The notes below the pieces were generated by a model. The model made no database searches, was not told where the DNA came from, and saw only the letters and a program-made list of their open reading frames with translations. A DNA stretch of 32,656 nucleotides from Hyphochytrium catenoides (Eukaryota; Sar; Hyphochytriomycetes; Hyphochytriales; Hyphochytriaceae), in the NCBI GenBank assembly GCA_900088475.1, contig FLMG01000070.1, positions 1 through 32,656 of the forward strand, given 5' to 3'. The translations under genes and the position numbers were made by a program. Of the stretch, positions 17,807 to 30,100 are shown one piece after another. Positions within the stretch are counted from its first letter, which is position 1; every line of letters begins with the position of its first letter.

Positions 17807-19047
17807 AAGACTCTTGGCTAGAGTTGAAGGAGGAGTTCTAACCCTTTTTTCCCTTAGTAGTTAGATAGTGCATCTATTAGGGCCGGTCTAGAAGCTAACA
17901 GCTTTGTAATTTGAGACGAGGTCTTGTTACCGCACGTTCGTGAATTATAGAGAAAAGTGCAGATATGGGGACAACTGTTCTTCACTAGGGTCTGCTAAAG
18001 GATCTTCGACAGCTAGTAGTAGCTTGCAAAGATTGGTACTCGTACTCGTAGTATAAGAGTGAGCAGAAAGAAATTATCCATTCCATGAGCCTCACCGACT
18101 ATGCTAGCCGTCGATTCTTTCTGCTTGAGACAAGCATTGGGCCGTCCAGAGAGGGAGCTGTATGTCACTGAACCACAAGGAACGATGAGCGAGGACGACG
18201 CTCACTTCACGCGCTACTAGGAACTACTTCTCACACCTTACTTTTATCATGTTTGATCTACAGCTGAATGACGTTTTGAAGGACTTCTCTGTAGTGGCTC
18301 TACTTTCGATTGCGGAGGGTAATCCTTGGCGAGTGAAAGTATAGATCCATTAAAGGTCCTTTATTTTCGGGCGACCCCATCGATACGCAACAGCATCGGT
18401 TTATCAGTGCCTTTGTGACATCTACGGCGAGGCCGCGTTGGCGCTGCAGCACTAATGGTTTGGAAGAGGTGTGGAGTGTGGCAGTCAAGATTGTTCAACT
18501 CGACCCAGAACAGGAAGATTGATGAAGGACCTCGACCCTGATCTTTTCTGTGAGTTACCAATATCCAAGGACCCTAAGGATCAGGGACGTGGGCTAAGAA
18601 GAAGGGATCTTGGTTCGGCGAGAGAATGTTGCATCTTTACAGTTGAGTACGTTTCAAGACCTGATAGCGAATGAGTGCCCCTAGGGATCATACAGGAAAG
18701 CGCTTCAAACAAATGGACTGAATGCCTCTTTTACTCTCTGTAGGCAAGCAGCGTACGGTCTTGATGATGTGTATGCATGCCTCCACCCGCCGGCTTGGGC
18801 AGGGTAACGTCCCAAATTTCTTGGTGGGTCTCGAACTCTTCTGAAGCCCCTAAGCAGATGAGGGACGGCCAAATAACATTTTCACCGAGGATGGAAGGCA
18901 CTGAATTGTCATAGATTGGCCACCTAGCCCTAACTCTGAGTCGATTGCTAATAGACGCTTCTCTATGCTACTGGGGCTAAATCAAAGAGCATAGGCAAAC
19001 CCGTACCTCTGACAGAAAGTCAACTCCCCTATAATCTTAGCTTCTAT
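17807..19047. other. Intergenic stretch with second copy of the dispersed repeat
   Basis: About 1.24 kb with no gene I can support. It contains the repeat copy at 18590-18761. The short open frame at 18471-18674 runs into that copy and shares its peptide end, so the repeat may preserve the last codons of some gene. The rest shows no repeat, RNA or coding signal. Confidence 0.4.
18590..18761 (+). repeat. 170-bp dispersed direct repeat, copy 2
   Basis: Second copy of 16653-16821, about 1.94 kb to the right and in the same orientation. It has one additional AGA triplet. The two copies bracket the trypsin-like gene. No terminal inverted repeats or target duplications are visible, so this looks like segmental duplication rather than a transposon end. 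Confidence 0.9.
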
Positions 19048-21184
19048 TCAATAGTAGTGAGCTCTGCCTGCTGCTGCAAGCTCTCGCCTCTTCAGCTCTA
19101 GGGCAGTAAGAAGGGAATCCGCTGGAAACGCTCTAACTACATCCTCAGAGGCTGATGGTGCACCATGGCCCTGCTCTGACTTCAGTATGTGGAGGTCCGA
19201 AATGTCCTCACGATTGATCTCTATACTGCTGCTCTGGTCCACGGCGGGCCAGTCTGAGGGTGACTCAAGAAGTTTTCTAGAAGATGCAAAACAACGTCAG
19301 TGTGTGCAAATAAGCTCATCCACACAGGCATGGTTTACTCACCTGTCCGTACTCGCTCCACTGTATTCTTGAACTAGCAGCATGTCCTGTCTCACCTCTC
19401 GCACAGTCACTACTCTATAGTCCGACAAGACAGGTTGCCATGTGTCCTCACATAATGTCATCGTCCGGAGCGCTAGTACATCGCCCTTCGAGAATTGGAA
19501 CTTGGTAGGGTCTGAGGTTGGCAATTGTTGGCAGAAGCTGCCTAGGGTTTGACTCTGAGTAGCCGTAGAGCTAGCACCGTTTGGGTCGAGATTCTCTCTT
19601 CCAGGCGTTCCGTGGATAGAAGCAATAACCTCATAAGGTCGTTTTGTCCTCTCTGTCACCACTTCCTCTTCTTCTGTCAGCCCGAGGTCATCCGTAGTGA
19701 TGTCATGCGCGCTTGCAGCAGCTTGAGCGCTCGCAACAGCAGGCACGCCTTTGCCAAAAACACTATCGGGATGCAGTTGTTGCCAATGAGGGGTGGTTAG
19801 GTGCTTTCCACGCCCTAGCGGCCGGAGGTGCTCTGGACGTTATTGCCACGAAGAGGAAATTAGCGCTTTGCCAACCCCGCCTGTGGGCTCGTATTCCTAC
19901 CTGCCACCTTGCCCATCCTCTCCGACGAAGCTTCAGCACCTCTTGTTGGGTTTCTTCTCCGCCTCCTCTGCCGACGTGGCTTATCTCCCATTGTAACTGG
20001 CTCTTTGTCTAAAAACATCGCGTTAGCAGTAGGTGGTAGGTCGCCACCTGAATGGTACCCCACCTAGTGGCCCTTGTTGACTCTGACTTTCGATGGCTGC
20101 TAAATGGAATGGCTTCCTTATGTTCCATGCATCTTTTTGTCCTGAAGGATGACATCAACCTCGGGGGGTTGTAGACGCTGTTAGGCTGATTACACTTACC
20201 CTTGACAACCTTGACAGGTGCAGCTTCATCACCTTCGTAGTCAAAGCGCACATGCCCACCAGCTGCTGCCTTTCCGTCTATCGTAGCTCGCTTGAGGCTC
20301 GGCCCCTGATTAGACGAGTGGCCCATACATTTGGTTGCCGCCGTAACTGAAGTCACTGGGACTGACGAAGCAGCTGCCCTTGCATTCCTGTGACCTCCAT
20401 TTTCACCAGTCTGCTCTCCAGACTCGGAATCAGAAGACGAAGACGAGGAGGAAGAGGGTGAAGATGATGGGGCAGATGACGAGCTAGATGATTCTTGTAC
20501 CGACACCTTTAAAGCACCGGGCTTCAGTGGTTTCTCTCCTTTTGTCACAACCTCATTCTCACTCTCTGATGAGCTGGACGAGGAAGAGGTTTGGGAAGCG
20601 CATGCTGACGAGGAAGAAGAGGAGGACGAAGAGGAGGAACGTTTCCGTAGTGGCTTGATGGTTGATCGTACTCTTGGCCCAAGAAAGCTCTCATGAGTCA
20701 ATTCAACCCTTGAAACGGCCGTATCATCTGCACACGGAGAGAGGATTGGATTCTGAGAAGAGAGTACTTTCTCCCCTCCGGCGATAGTTTTGGCTCTTGA
20801 GTGTTCAATGGATAGCCCAAGCGAATTGTCTAAATCAGAAGCAACCCTAGTGGCCTGGTCGGTAACCCTTATTAGGTCACCATCACGCAGCACTTCAATG
20901 CTCTCTTCTACTGGGAGCTCGAAGCCTTCCAGCCAAAGGCGTATTCCGCGACTATTACCCCCGTTCCGGCGCCTGAGGGAAAACTTATCGACCAGGTAGT
21001 GACTCAGGTCCGAGATGAACCTGAGTTCCCGAGGCACGAGGATGACGAAGCGGTTGTTTTCCACATTCTGTATGCCATCTTTGCCGTCATGTCTTCGGCG
21101 CTTTCTGGAGGGCCTTCCATCACTATTCAGCTTTTGGGAAAACAAAGAAGGATCAAGACAGATCTTCAGCCTGGAACCCATCAT
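19048..21184 (-). CDS. Coilin-like Cajal body protein, four exons
   Basis: Exons (transcript order): 20059-21184, 19901-20008, 19343-19748, 19048-19276. Introns are 50, 152 and 66 nt; donors include GTGAGT, and branch points are CTAAC and CTGAC. Spliced length is 1,869 nt, i.e. 622 residues. The amino end matches the coilin N-terminal domain: RLKICLD, then FVILVPRELRFISDLSHYL, GIRLWLEGFELPVEES and LRDGDLIRV. The middle is Ser/Asp/Glu-rich with two poly-Ser tracts and basic patches (RKRRR, RQRRRRR). The C-terminal part is the coilin Tudor-like domain: FSKGDVLALRTM, then TWQPVLSDYRVVTVREV. Coilin scaffolds Cajal bodies, where snRNPs are modified; the intron-rich neighbours fit. The second intron acceptor (AAAG at 19749) is weak, and one a few bases away is possible. 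The start codon is a double ATG. Confidence 0.85.
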
Positions 21185-21984
21185 AGCTGCCCCATGCCAA
21201 TGCCGCGTTTAGAGCTCCCTCAAGTGTAAAGCGCTGCCTTGAAGCCCAGGTATTTACCATGAAGCCAAGTTTGCCCAGGCAGCATCAACAAGCACCCCAG
21301 ACCTCCTCATGCAAGACCTTGGCATGCGATGACCGATGACCGGTCTTCAGAAAAGAAGCTGGTGGTTGACTTCTCCTCTTCCATCACCGCTAATCACCCA
21401 GAAAATCAAGTGCTGTGATAACTACCTCGTATGCCAACAAATTTCCAAATTGTAATATGTTCAATCAGGGTTCCTAACTACAGAGTTGCTGCTTTGAAAC
21501 TGTAATGTTCACTCTGAAACACTTTCTTGCTCCAACTTTTCATTTTTGGCGGGAGGACTGGTTTTCTGAATCTCGAGAATGTCTGTTCCATCTCTAATTG
21601 AGAGCTGCGATCGCCGATCAGCAGCATGAAGCGCAGCTGACCAACGCAAGTGTGCCCCATCTTCGAAGCTTCAGACCTGAAGGCTAGACACCGGCACGTT
21701 GAGCAATGGGCATGTTTCTAGGAACGCAATGCTTTAAGCAGGGCTAATTTTGCCTTGACCAGGGTCTATATCTCGAGATCGTCCCAACCATACCAACCTA
21801 GGGCATTCACTGAGAGTTTGGGCGAATCAGGGACCTTACCATAGCAAAGTCTGAAGTATCAGAACGGCATCCAACCTATTCGCAGATAGTGTTATCGCTA
21901 CCTAGAGCTTCATTTGTGGCGTTCCGTTCCATCTAAAGCTTGAAGCTGAGGGTCTATGCTCTGACTGACCCTGTGAACAAGGGA
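21185..21984. other. Divergent intergenic region, nothing recognised
   Basis: About 800 bp between the starts of the coilin gene (leftward) and the WD40/RING gene (rightward). It should contain both promoters. I see no repeat, RNA gene or convincing frame. Part of the right end may be the 5' leader of the WD40/RING gene, whose frame is open upstream of its first ATG. Confidence 0.45.
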
Positions 21985-24900
21985 ATGACTGACAGGACGC
22001 TAAAAGAGAATGAACCAACCCGTCGTCCCAACCGACCCATTGATGGCGTCCTCAATCCCAAACTACAGTTTAGAAGACTCGGGAAGGAAGATGGAGCAAA
22101 TCCGCCACGAAAGCCGAGCGCCATCTTGCGAGCTCCTCACACAAAGCCTCTGCGACTCCCCATGGATCCCAGTGGGTCACTAAACTCCCGCAACGCTGGG
22201 GGCCCGATCCCCATCAGCCAGCAACGAACAGATTCAACCGTCCTGCACGGTGGCGTGAGTGCTCGAGGGCGTTTGGCATTGGTAAGTACTACCGACAGAG
22301 CTCTGTGGTTGACGCTAACAACCCTTTCTACTGCAGATGGCGGCACAAGCGGCTCTGGAGCATGGTTCTGGGCGGTTGTCCTCATCGGAGAGAAGTTCTG
22401 AGAGCTTTCAGGACCCTAACGGGAACAGGAACGTCCAAGCCTCTTCCTCTATGGGGCAGCAAGATAGCCGACCTGCGTCGTCCTATCAGAGGTCTTTGGG
22501 TCAGAGCTCTAGCGACCCAGGTGCACTGTCTACGACGATGAGAAGAGAGGGCAAACCTGCTTCGTCACACCACACTCTCATGCCCGAGAAGTATGCGGCG
22601 GCCTCCCGGCCCGTTTGTTTGATTGAGAAGTCCGCTGGCCCTAAGAGCGACGGTCTCACTCCGAAAGCTCAACAAGACTCCACGACCCCTCAAGAACGCT
22701 TAGCTCCAAACTCCATTGAAGGAAACTCAACGGCACCTATTCGTACCCACTGTCCAGTTGCCGGTGAAAGCCACGTTGGTGAATTGATTTCTCTTGATGA
22801 GGAGCGTCCAGGGTCTGAGGTGAGCAAGGATGACTTTATTGCGGTTGCTTTCGGGCAGAGGGGTCCATACCTTGGTTGTCGTTCAGCCTATCAACCTCGC
22901 CTTCTACTACTGGGTTGCCTACTGGGTTGCCGTACCAACCCTGTTTATTAGTGCCCGTTGGATATCCTTTCTGTTACAAGCTTGAGTGCAAAAGTCATTG
23001 TGCCCTCTGACACTCTGACTCCTATCGTATAATATGTACATTCTTCACGAAGGCACCTGTACACAAACCCAAGCAAGCATCGACGACCACCAATCGGGAG
23101 AAGTCTCTTGCCGTTCCTACACCTCACAATTCTCTCGCGGGCCGTACTCAGGGTGAGTGCCATGCTCGAGATCCATTCATAGCAGTGTTAACGTCGATCT
23201 CCTTTTACAGGTCAGAAACAGTCAGACACGATATCCAACGCCTTGGACACCGATCTACTTGACGGAAGAGCAGTGGAACCTGCCCCCGGGGCCAATGTCT
23301 TGCAAACAAAGCGCAAGATGGCTTTTTACAAGCTCGATGGTGACTCTTCAATCACCGCCCCGATGTATGTTTTCAGTGGTCAAGCATCGTTTGTCAGTTG
23401 GACGACTCATCCACCACGCCACTATCCTGACGTCTTAGGAAGTCCATAGCTGCCGGCCCTGGAAAGCATACCCATCAAAATCATTCGGATCAAAATGAGC
23501 CAGAATCTGGACTAAGCGAAAGAAAGACTACCAGTAAGATACTTTGGACTTTGCTTGACAGTCCCTAGCTTATACATGACAAAACGATGGGTTATTAGAT
23601 TCTGGCGCATCGCGTTCAATCTGCTTTGCTGCGGAGAGCAGGGTCACATCCATCGCTATATCTCTTGACGGTCTCTACGTGATAGCCGGCTGTGACGATG
23701 GTCTGGTGAGGAATCATTTATACTGTTCGGCGAAAAGGCTAGGCTTCTAACGTACAGCTGCATTGCGACTTATAGATCCGTCTCTATGATATGGCTTGTA
23801 CATTGCAAAGCGACCGGTACGTATCGCGACTAGCCTGCTCACCATTGCCCGCAACTGCAATAATGCTGAGGGTGACCCTGCTTTCACAGGTCGGGCCACG
23901 TCATCGGTCAGCTTCAAGGCAGTGGTCGCGTAATAGTAGCGGTGCATACCTCCGATGATGGACGATTCTGCTTTGCCGGCGCCCGGATGGGATCGAGCGA
24001 AGTGCTAGCCTTTGACTTAGAGCATTTCACCCTTCTTAAAAGTAAGTTAAAAGTTGCTTCAAGTGTCTATGACTGCTGTTCCTTTTACTAATCCCCTTTA
24101 ACCTCCCCTCAGAGAGACGAGGCTTCACTTCTACGCAGGGGCTCCGCGTCTACAAGCATAGCGATGCAAAGATGAAGGTAAGCATGTTGTTTATCTCTCG
24201 TTGATAACCTTGAATAACGCGGTACGTGATAGGGTTTGGCAGCCGTAATTCAAGCATCGTCAAAAGCGAGTGACGCAGCAACTGCCTTTTTCCCGGCTGA
24301 TAACTGGTAAGCTTCCGTCCTTCGCTTTCTCTAAGCCCTTTCTGATCGCTATTTCAGCCGTCGGGAGTACCGTTTGGTTTGCGGCCTCGGCATCAAGCCT
24401 TGCCGTGTCTGGAGTTTTTCTGCAATTGGGGATGAAGTACCTATTTGGAGCTGTATATTTGACGAGCATACCAATGGGTAAGAACGGCCATCTTGTTATG
24501 CTCCAGAAGAACTCTAGTTGACACTCATCGTCTGGCTCTTATGCATCAGGAATACTATGTTGTTAGCGTCGCTGACTCGAAACGGGACGGTACTTTACTT
24601 AAATAAAGGTTGCTTTACAGTGCCAGTTTGCTGACTCTCTGCATCTCTTGCTAAGGTCCTTTACTCAAGATCTGATGACAAGAATCTTCGGGTTTGGGAT
24701 TTACGCAAGACCGAGGGACGTTCTACTCCGTATCGTGACATTCCTGGTACTAAGGTATACGTCAATTGTCTGATATGGAGAAGGGCCCAGCTTAGCCAGT
24801 GGAATCTGTTCAATAGGATATCAAGACTATTGTTGGAGACACAGGCTTTGGAGGAGGGGAGAGTATTGTTATCATGGACCTTCAATCACGTAAGCTTAGC

Positions 24901-27045
24901 TTCCATCTGTCAAGCCGGCAAGCTTCTTATCACAGGGCCCCTTTTGTAGAACAACGTTTGGAGGTGGAATTTCCCGCCGAAACAGCTTCTTCTACGGGTT
25001 CCAAGCGCCGTCGTTGCATGCGCTCAGTTCTTGATATTGCAGGGACCCAGGTACTACTCTTCCGGTCGGCAATGCGCTGAAAAGGTTGACATTCTGTTCA
25101 AACTCGTGGCAGGACAATTGTGTGGCCTTGGTCTCATGCACAGACGGCAAGCTATACAGAGTGGACTATACCTTCGAGGATCCTGCGAGTACGTTCAGGT
25201 TAGAATTTTTTCGAAGCCAATTCCCATCGCTAACGTCTCCCTTCCTACCCACCATTAATAGTGAAAAGACAACCTGCAGCGACAATATCGACTTTCTCTA
25301 TACCAGGCATTGCAACAAGCGATGGGTCTTTACTGCTGCGACTTGCCACTGTTAAACGGTCCCCTGCTTTTGAGCAGCTCCCTATGTTGCTTATTGCTGA
25401 CAATGGAGGAAAGGATGTTGATACCGTGCTGAGGGTTGCAGAACTTACCGAAGAGGCAAGCAGCGACAACTCTAAGAGGAACGAAGAACCAATTTGCTGG
25501 TGGTGCAGAGAACCGGGCGTCAGTCACTGGAAGGAAGAGGAAGAGGTACGCCGTCAATCATGTTGTGTCAGGGTTTCATATAATCATCATTTCTATTTTG
25601 TTAGGATGACGATCAACTGTCAATTGACTTAGGACATCCTTGTACAACAAAGGATGTCCGTCAGGAGAAAGTCATAGAGAGAAGATGCAATGGCATATCG
25701 CTCAAGCACCGGTCCTCTAATCCTGTGCCAGTTCAAAGTGACCGAAAGAAAATGAAGACAGGGAATGCCTATCTCTCGTCACAGGAGACTGGGGCCGCCT
25801 CCAAGGAACGGGAGAATGATGGAAAGCGCAGAACAAGTCTTTCTACTAAGCAGTCAAACAACATTCAGGTCTGATGCTAAGGCCTTCCTTCCATTGTGCT
25901 CAATACTCACCCAGTCAACCAATGGCAGAAAATGGCATCAACCGACCAAGTATTCGGTGCAAGCCGGAAAGGCGGTCACGAACTCCCAAACGAGGAGTTC
26001 TTCTGGGCACAACTAGTTGAAGTAGAGAGGAAGTGGAAGGATACTATGGCCAGAAAGCTTCGTCAGGAGCGAAAGAAATTTGAGGAGAAGATGAGCGAAG
26101 TAAGGGGGCTCACATTGTGGAAAGGAGTATACGTTAATCTGACCTCCACCCTTTTTCTTGTCGCAGGTGACGGCCGAAGCCGACCGACGTTTCCAGGAGG
26201 AGAAGCGTCTCAGGTAAGGACATGGCACGATCTAGGATAGCGACCGTCTGCACTCTCACCCGCATCGTCTGGCTGTTATTTGACCATGCAGGAAGCAGTG
26301 GAATCAGACAGAACAGAGGCTAGTGCGCCAAATTCAGGACGGTTAGACACTTCCAAGGCCACTTTCGTTAAATCCTCCAATATTCGGACTTACAATCCTA
26401 TCTATCGTCATAGAACGGAGTCGGGCCGAGCGAGCGGAGCAGAGGGCCCGAGAAGCAGAAGAGCAGCTACTAAACGTACGGGATACCCTTGAGTGTTATC
26501 ACAAGACTCAAAAAGAGCTTCTGGAGTCAGAGAAGAGATATAGAGTGCTTCGAGACGGGGGTACCGAACAGATGGACCAGCAGGTAGGCTACCATTAGAT
26601 TGCCATCTATCTTTTGCATACAAACACTCTTGACTCTTGGCCCAGGCACTCACGGAGATTGGTTTGCAACTGACCGATGCTTTGACTAAAAACAACCAGC
26701 TAAAGGTATGACAATATGATGATGTCATTTTCAACCATCCGGCCAGCTATCTGTGGTCATGTGGAGGTCTAGTGCTTCTTCCGGTTATTCCCATCCCTTG
26801 AACTCTTTCTGCCCTTTCATGTCATGTCCGCCGAGGACTAAGGTTATGTTGGTTACCAGATGCTGAAGTCTCTGCCCTCTATGTGCGTGGTGTGTCGAGT
26901 GGCTCGAGCATCTTATATCATTGACCCCTGCGGCCACTACTGCCTCTGCGAGAAAGACGCTCTGGAGTACGAACAGAGAAACATTCCAACGTGCCCTGTC
27001 TGTCTTGGTCCAAGGCAGAAGCAGATGAAAGTCTTTGCGGCGTAG
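21985..27045 (+). CDS. WD40 / coiled-coil / RING-finger protein, 23 exons
   Basis: Exons: 21985-22281, 22337-22819, 23053-23152, 23211-23364, 23439-23533, 23599-23705, 23776-23816, 23890-24041, 24113-24177, 24233-24306, 24358-24477, 24550-24589, 24656-24754, 24817-25050, 25113-25188, 25262-25545, 25605-25868, 25929-26099, 26167-26213, 26292-26341, 26414-26583, 26646-26705, 26860-27045. Total is 3,369 nt (1,122 residues) with all phases consistent. Residues 1-375 are Ser/Pro-rich. About 376-807 form a WD40-type propeller (VTSIAISLDGLYVIAGCDDG, IRLYD, TVLYSRSDDKNLRVWDL, VALVSCTDGKLYRVD). Residues 896-1061 are coiled coil. The last 60 residues are a RING-HC finger (CVVC, CGHYCLC, CPVC). Probably an E3 ubiquitin ligase with the propeller as substrate receptor. 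I recognise no standard orthologue. Intron 2 (233 nt) is the least certain and could hide a small exon. Confidence 0.85.
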
Positions 27046-27175
27046 ATGCTGCTCAGCGTTCCATCTTGTACTCTTCTCAAGAGTTGCTTATCTATCACAT
27101 TCCTTTCATTTCACTGTGCTCATCAAGCCACAGGCATCAGTTAACGTTTTGTCCTACCTTCATTTATTATACAAT

Positions 27176-30100
27176 CTAGTTCTCCCACAGTGATGCATCT
27201 TCATCACTGGACCACCCACATTCCTCTGCTCGAGAGTTATTACTTCCTCCTTTATCAAACACCATCCTACGAGCGAGAATAGCAGCAATACTCTTCTCGA
27301 CGCCTTCCGCGGAGGCAGACAGCCGGTGAACGGGCACCGGTAGCCGTGTTTGAACTCCTCGCAGTGCTCGAGGCTGGATAACAGGTGTGCAAAAGCCCGA
27401 CGAAGAGAAATTGGGATTGGATTGTCATATTGTTCCGGGTTAGCGAGCGTAACGGGTCGTTGGTGACGGTGAAAACAATAACTTACCTGCTTTATGTCAT
27501 CAAGGAGAGAAGTCGTCGTAGGGCCACGTACTGGCGCAACTGGGCGGGGAGGAACCTTGCGATGGGGTCTTATGTGAGAGGATGTAGAATGTTCTGAAGG
27601 GATAATAGTCATACTAAAATCTTGACGAGAGACGAGTGTGTTCTAAAAGACAAAGCAAACTAGGCCAGGACACGGCAGGAAGGTTGGACTGGACTCCTTG
27701 TACCTCTGTTTTCTTTAGGCTCTTCGAGCCATGCTGTAGCTGGCTCAGAAATCCTTTACTGCTAGATCCTTGACTTTGTTCTTGTTTGACCAGTGCTGAC
27801 TGGTTTGTTAGCTGCTTCGAGGGGCGAAAATCAAGCAGTGCCGATCGTTAGCTAGAACATCCTAGAGCTTTGCTCCTGCAAGAGGTTGCTTTGCACACCA
27901 TTCCGCGCCGCGTTCGTTGCCTGCCATACCTGGACGCTCACTTCGGGGCTCTTTCTCAGCTGCTGAGCCCGTCGCTGAAGCTGTTGAACGAATATGGAGT
28001 CTGGTGGTTCGTCGTCTTCCACATCCGTCTTGCCCTGTTTCACAGGGCTTCCTCCACTCTCGGAGGTTGCAGCTTCCAGCCCATTTTGTACGGAGAAAAA
28101 CCATGGCATCTCTGTGGCACTCCCATCCGGGGTAGGAGGCACAGCTGCAGGTACGGAGATCTGCTCTAGGACGTCTGCTAAGGTAGGTCTCGTCCGCCTC
28201 GGCAGAAGTTACAGCAGAAGCTGGTTCTAATAGAGAAGTGGAAGACTGCACAGCGGGCCTCGCAGTAGAGACACAGGCACCCGGAGCCGAGGGTATGGTC
28301 CCTTGACCCAACTTTCTTAAGGTGATGGACTCCACGCCAGAGAAAGAGAGCCGCGCGGCTTCATCTGGGGCAACACATAGTCCATAAGCGTTTTGTATGG
28401 AGTCTCAGCCATACTCATGGGCAACTGTGGATCATAGGGAGATAGCATTGTAGGCAAGCGTAGTAGGCGAGTACTGCGACGGCTTCAGCTCCCCAACCTT
28501 ACCTTCATCTGAACTGGATTCACTCCCCGTGACATTCTGGCTAGCTCTCCTTCGAGCTTCCATAGAGACGAAACGAAGACACAAATATCAGAGTCAACAC
28601 CTTCGACAACGTCGTGTACCGGTAGGCTGATGAAGGGCGAAAGGAGAGAGAGAAGTAGCCATAGACACAGCGAGTGAGAGAGAGAGAAAGAGAGCGAGAA
28701 AGGAGAGACAGAGAGAGAGAAAGGGAAGAGAGAGCGAAAGGTATGCGAGGAGGGTCGTCACACACCTGGGCCGCCGACAGCGGAACTGCCGACTTTCAGG
28801 GAAACCACTTTCACGGAGTGTGAACCTCCTCCTTCTGTTTTCGATCTCTCTCTCCCGCCCTCCTTACTTTCCGCGTTCGGGCGAGATTCCGGCGAGTGGC
28901 TCGGTACATAGGGCTCAGGGAAGAGCGCTCCGGTGATTTTAGGTGGAAGCTCTAGAGCCTGCGCCGTCGAGCCCATGTCCTTACGACTATATTTGGGCGA
29001 AAGCAAAGGCGCCTCTATCTTTGCCTTTTGAGCAGCTCCAGTCCCTCTCCTAAACGAATGTACTTTCAGAAAGATGGCCAACAGGGTAGACAGTGGCCGG
29101 TTCTCACCTTTGCCATACTTCTCTCGCCATGCTAGGATGGTGGACTGCTTCTCTCCGTCGACAGCGTCTTTGATCTTTCTAACGGCGCGTAGCCTTTCCA
29201 TTCTCCGCCTTCTTCGTTGTTCCTTTTCCTCAACCTCCATTGTTGCTGCCTCCTGCCGCTCCTACAAAGGAGTAAGAGAGGTGGATGGGGAATATGAGAT
29301 TATAGGAAGTCAAGAGAGGAACATTTGCGCCCAACAGATGTATCCTCAGACAAAGAAGAACGGGAAGAGGTTGGGCCGTCTCCCGCGCTTACCTTTTCCT
29401 CCTTTAGCCAGTTTGAACGGAAGATTGAGGGATCAGAGAACGCTTTGGAGACGATTGCTTCACCTTCACCTACTAATGCGTCCAGCTATTGAGAAGAAGA
29501 AGAATAAGGTGGCTGACAACAAGGAATGGACAAAGGAAGCGAATGGCATTTGGTGGTGAGAAAGACGGCGGGAAGAGTGAATTGGCCGTTCTAGCAGCAC
29601 AATGTGGGACGGAAAAGCAGCGTGCCGGAGTGGGAACACTTGAGATGAGAGGAAAGGCGAGGGAGAACGAGACCTTGCCAAGGTCCGGCATGTCCTCACA
29701 TTGCTCGTACAGCAGCCCGAGCTCACGAGGCATGTTCCTAGTGGGCAGAGTCAGCAAACAATAGGGTCAAACGTCATCCCAACGTCCGTTCACTACGTCT
29801 AAGCCTTTTTCTCCCTCTTGGTCCTAAGATTCTTCTTCTCATCTCTTTCAGGCCAGCCTTACCGGGAGCTGAATAAATCTTGCCGCAGGAGCTGCTGTGG
29901 TGGCTTTCTGTCAACACAAGCCTCTCTTTTAATAGCTGTGAGTTTCTTCCCCTAGCGACACAATAAGTCACAGAGATTGAGGTCACGAACGCTTGGAGAG
30001 GGACTTAATTTCCAAGGAGAAAGAACCTCATGAAAGCAAGACGCAATGTCAACCTAGTCATACCTCGCTCATGGTCTCTGTCCTGCTCCTTCCTTCTTGG

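Noticed and set aside
16653-18761. The 170-bp repeats as ends of a transposon carrying the protease
   Set aside because: No TG...CA ends, inverted termini, target-site duplication or transposase could be seen. The protease is ordinary host-type sequence.
24590-24655. Exon 12 of the WD40/RING gene extending to the GT at 24609
   Set aside because: That donor leaves the next exon out of frame. The donor at 24590 joins in phase and gives a proper WD40 blade (TVLYSRSDDKNLRVWDL).
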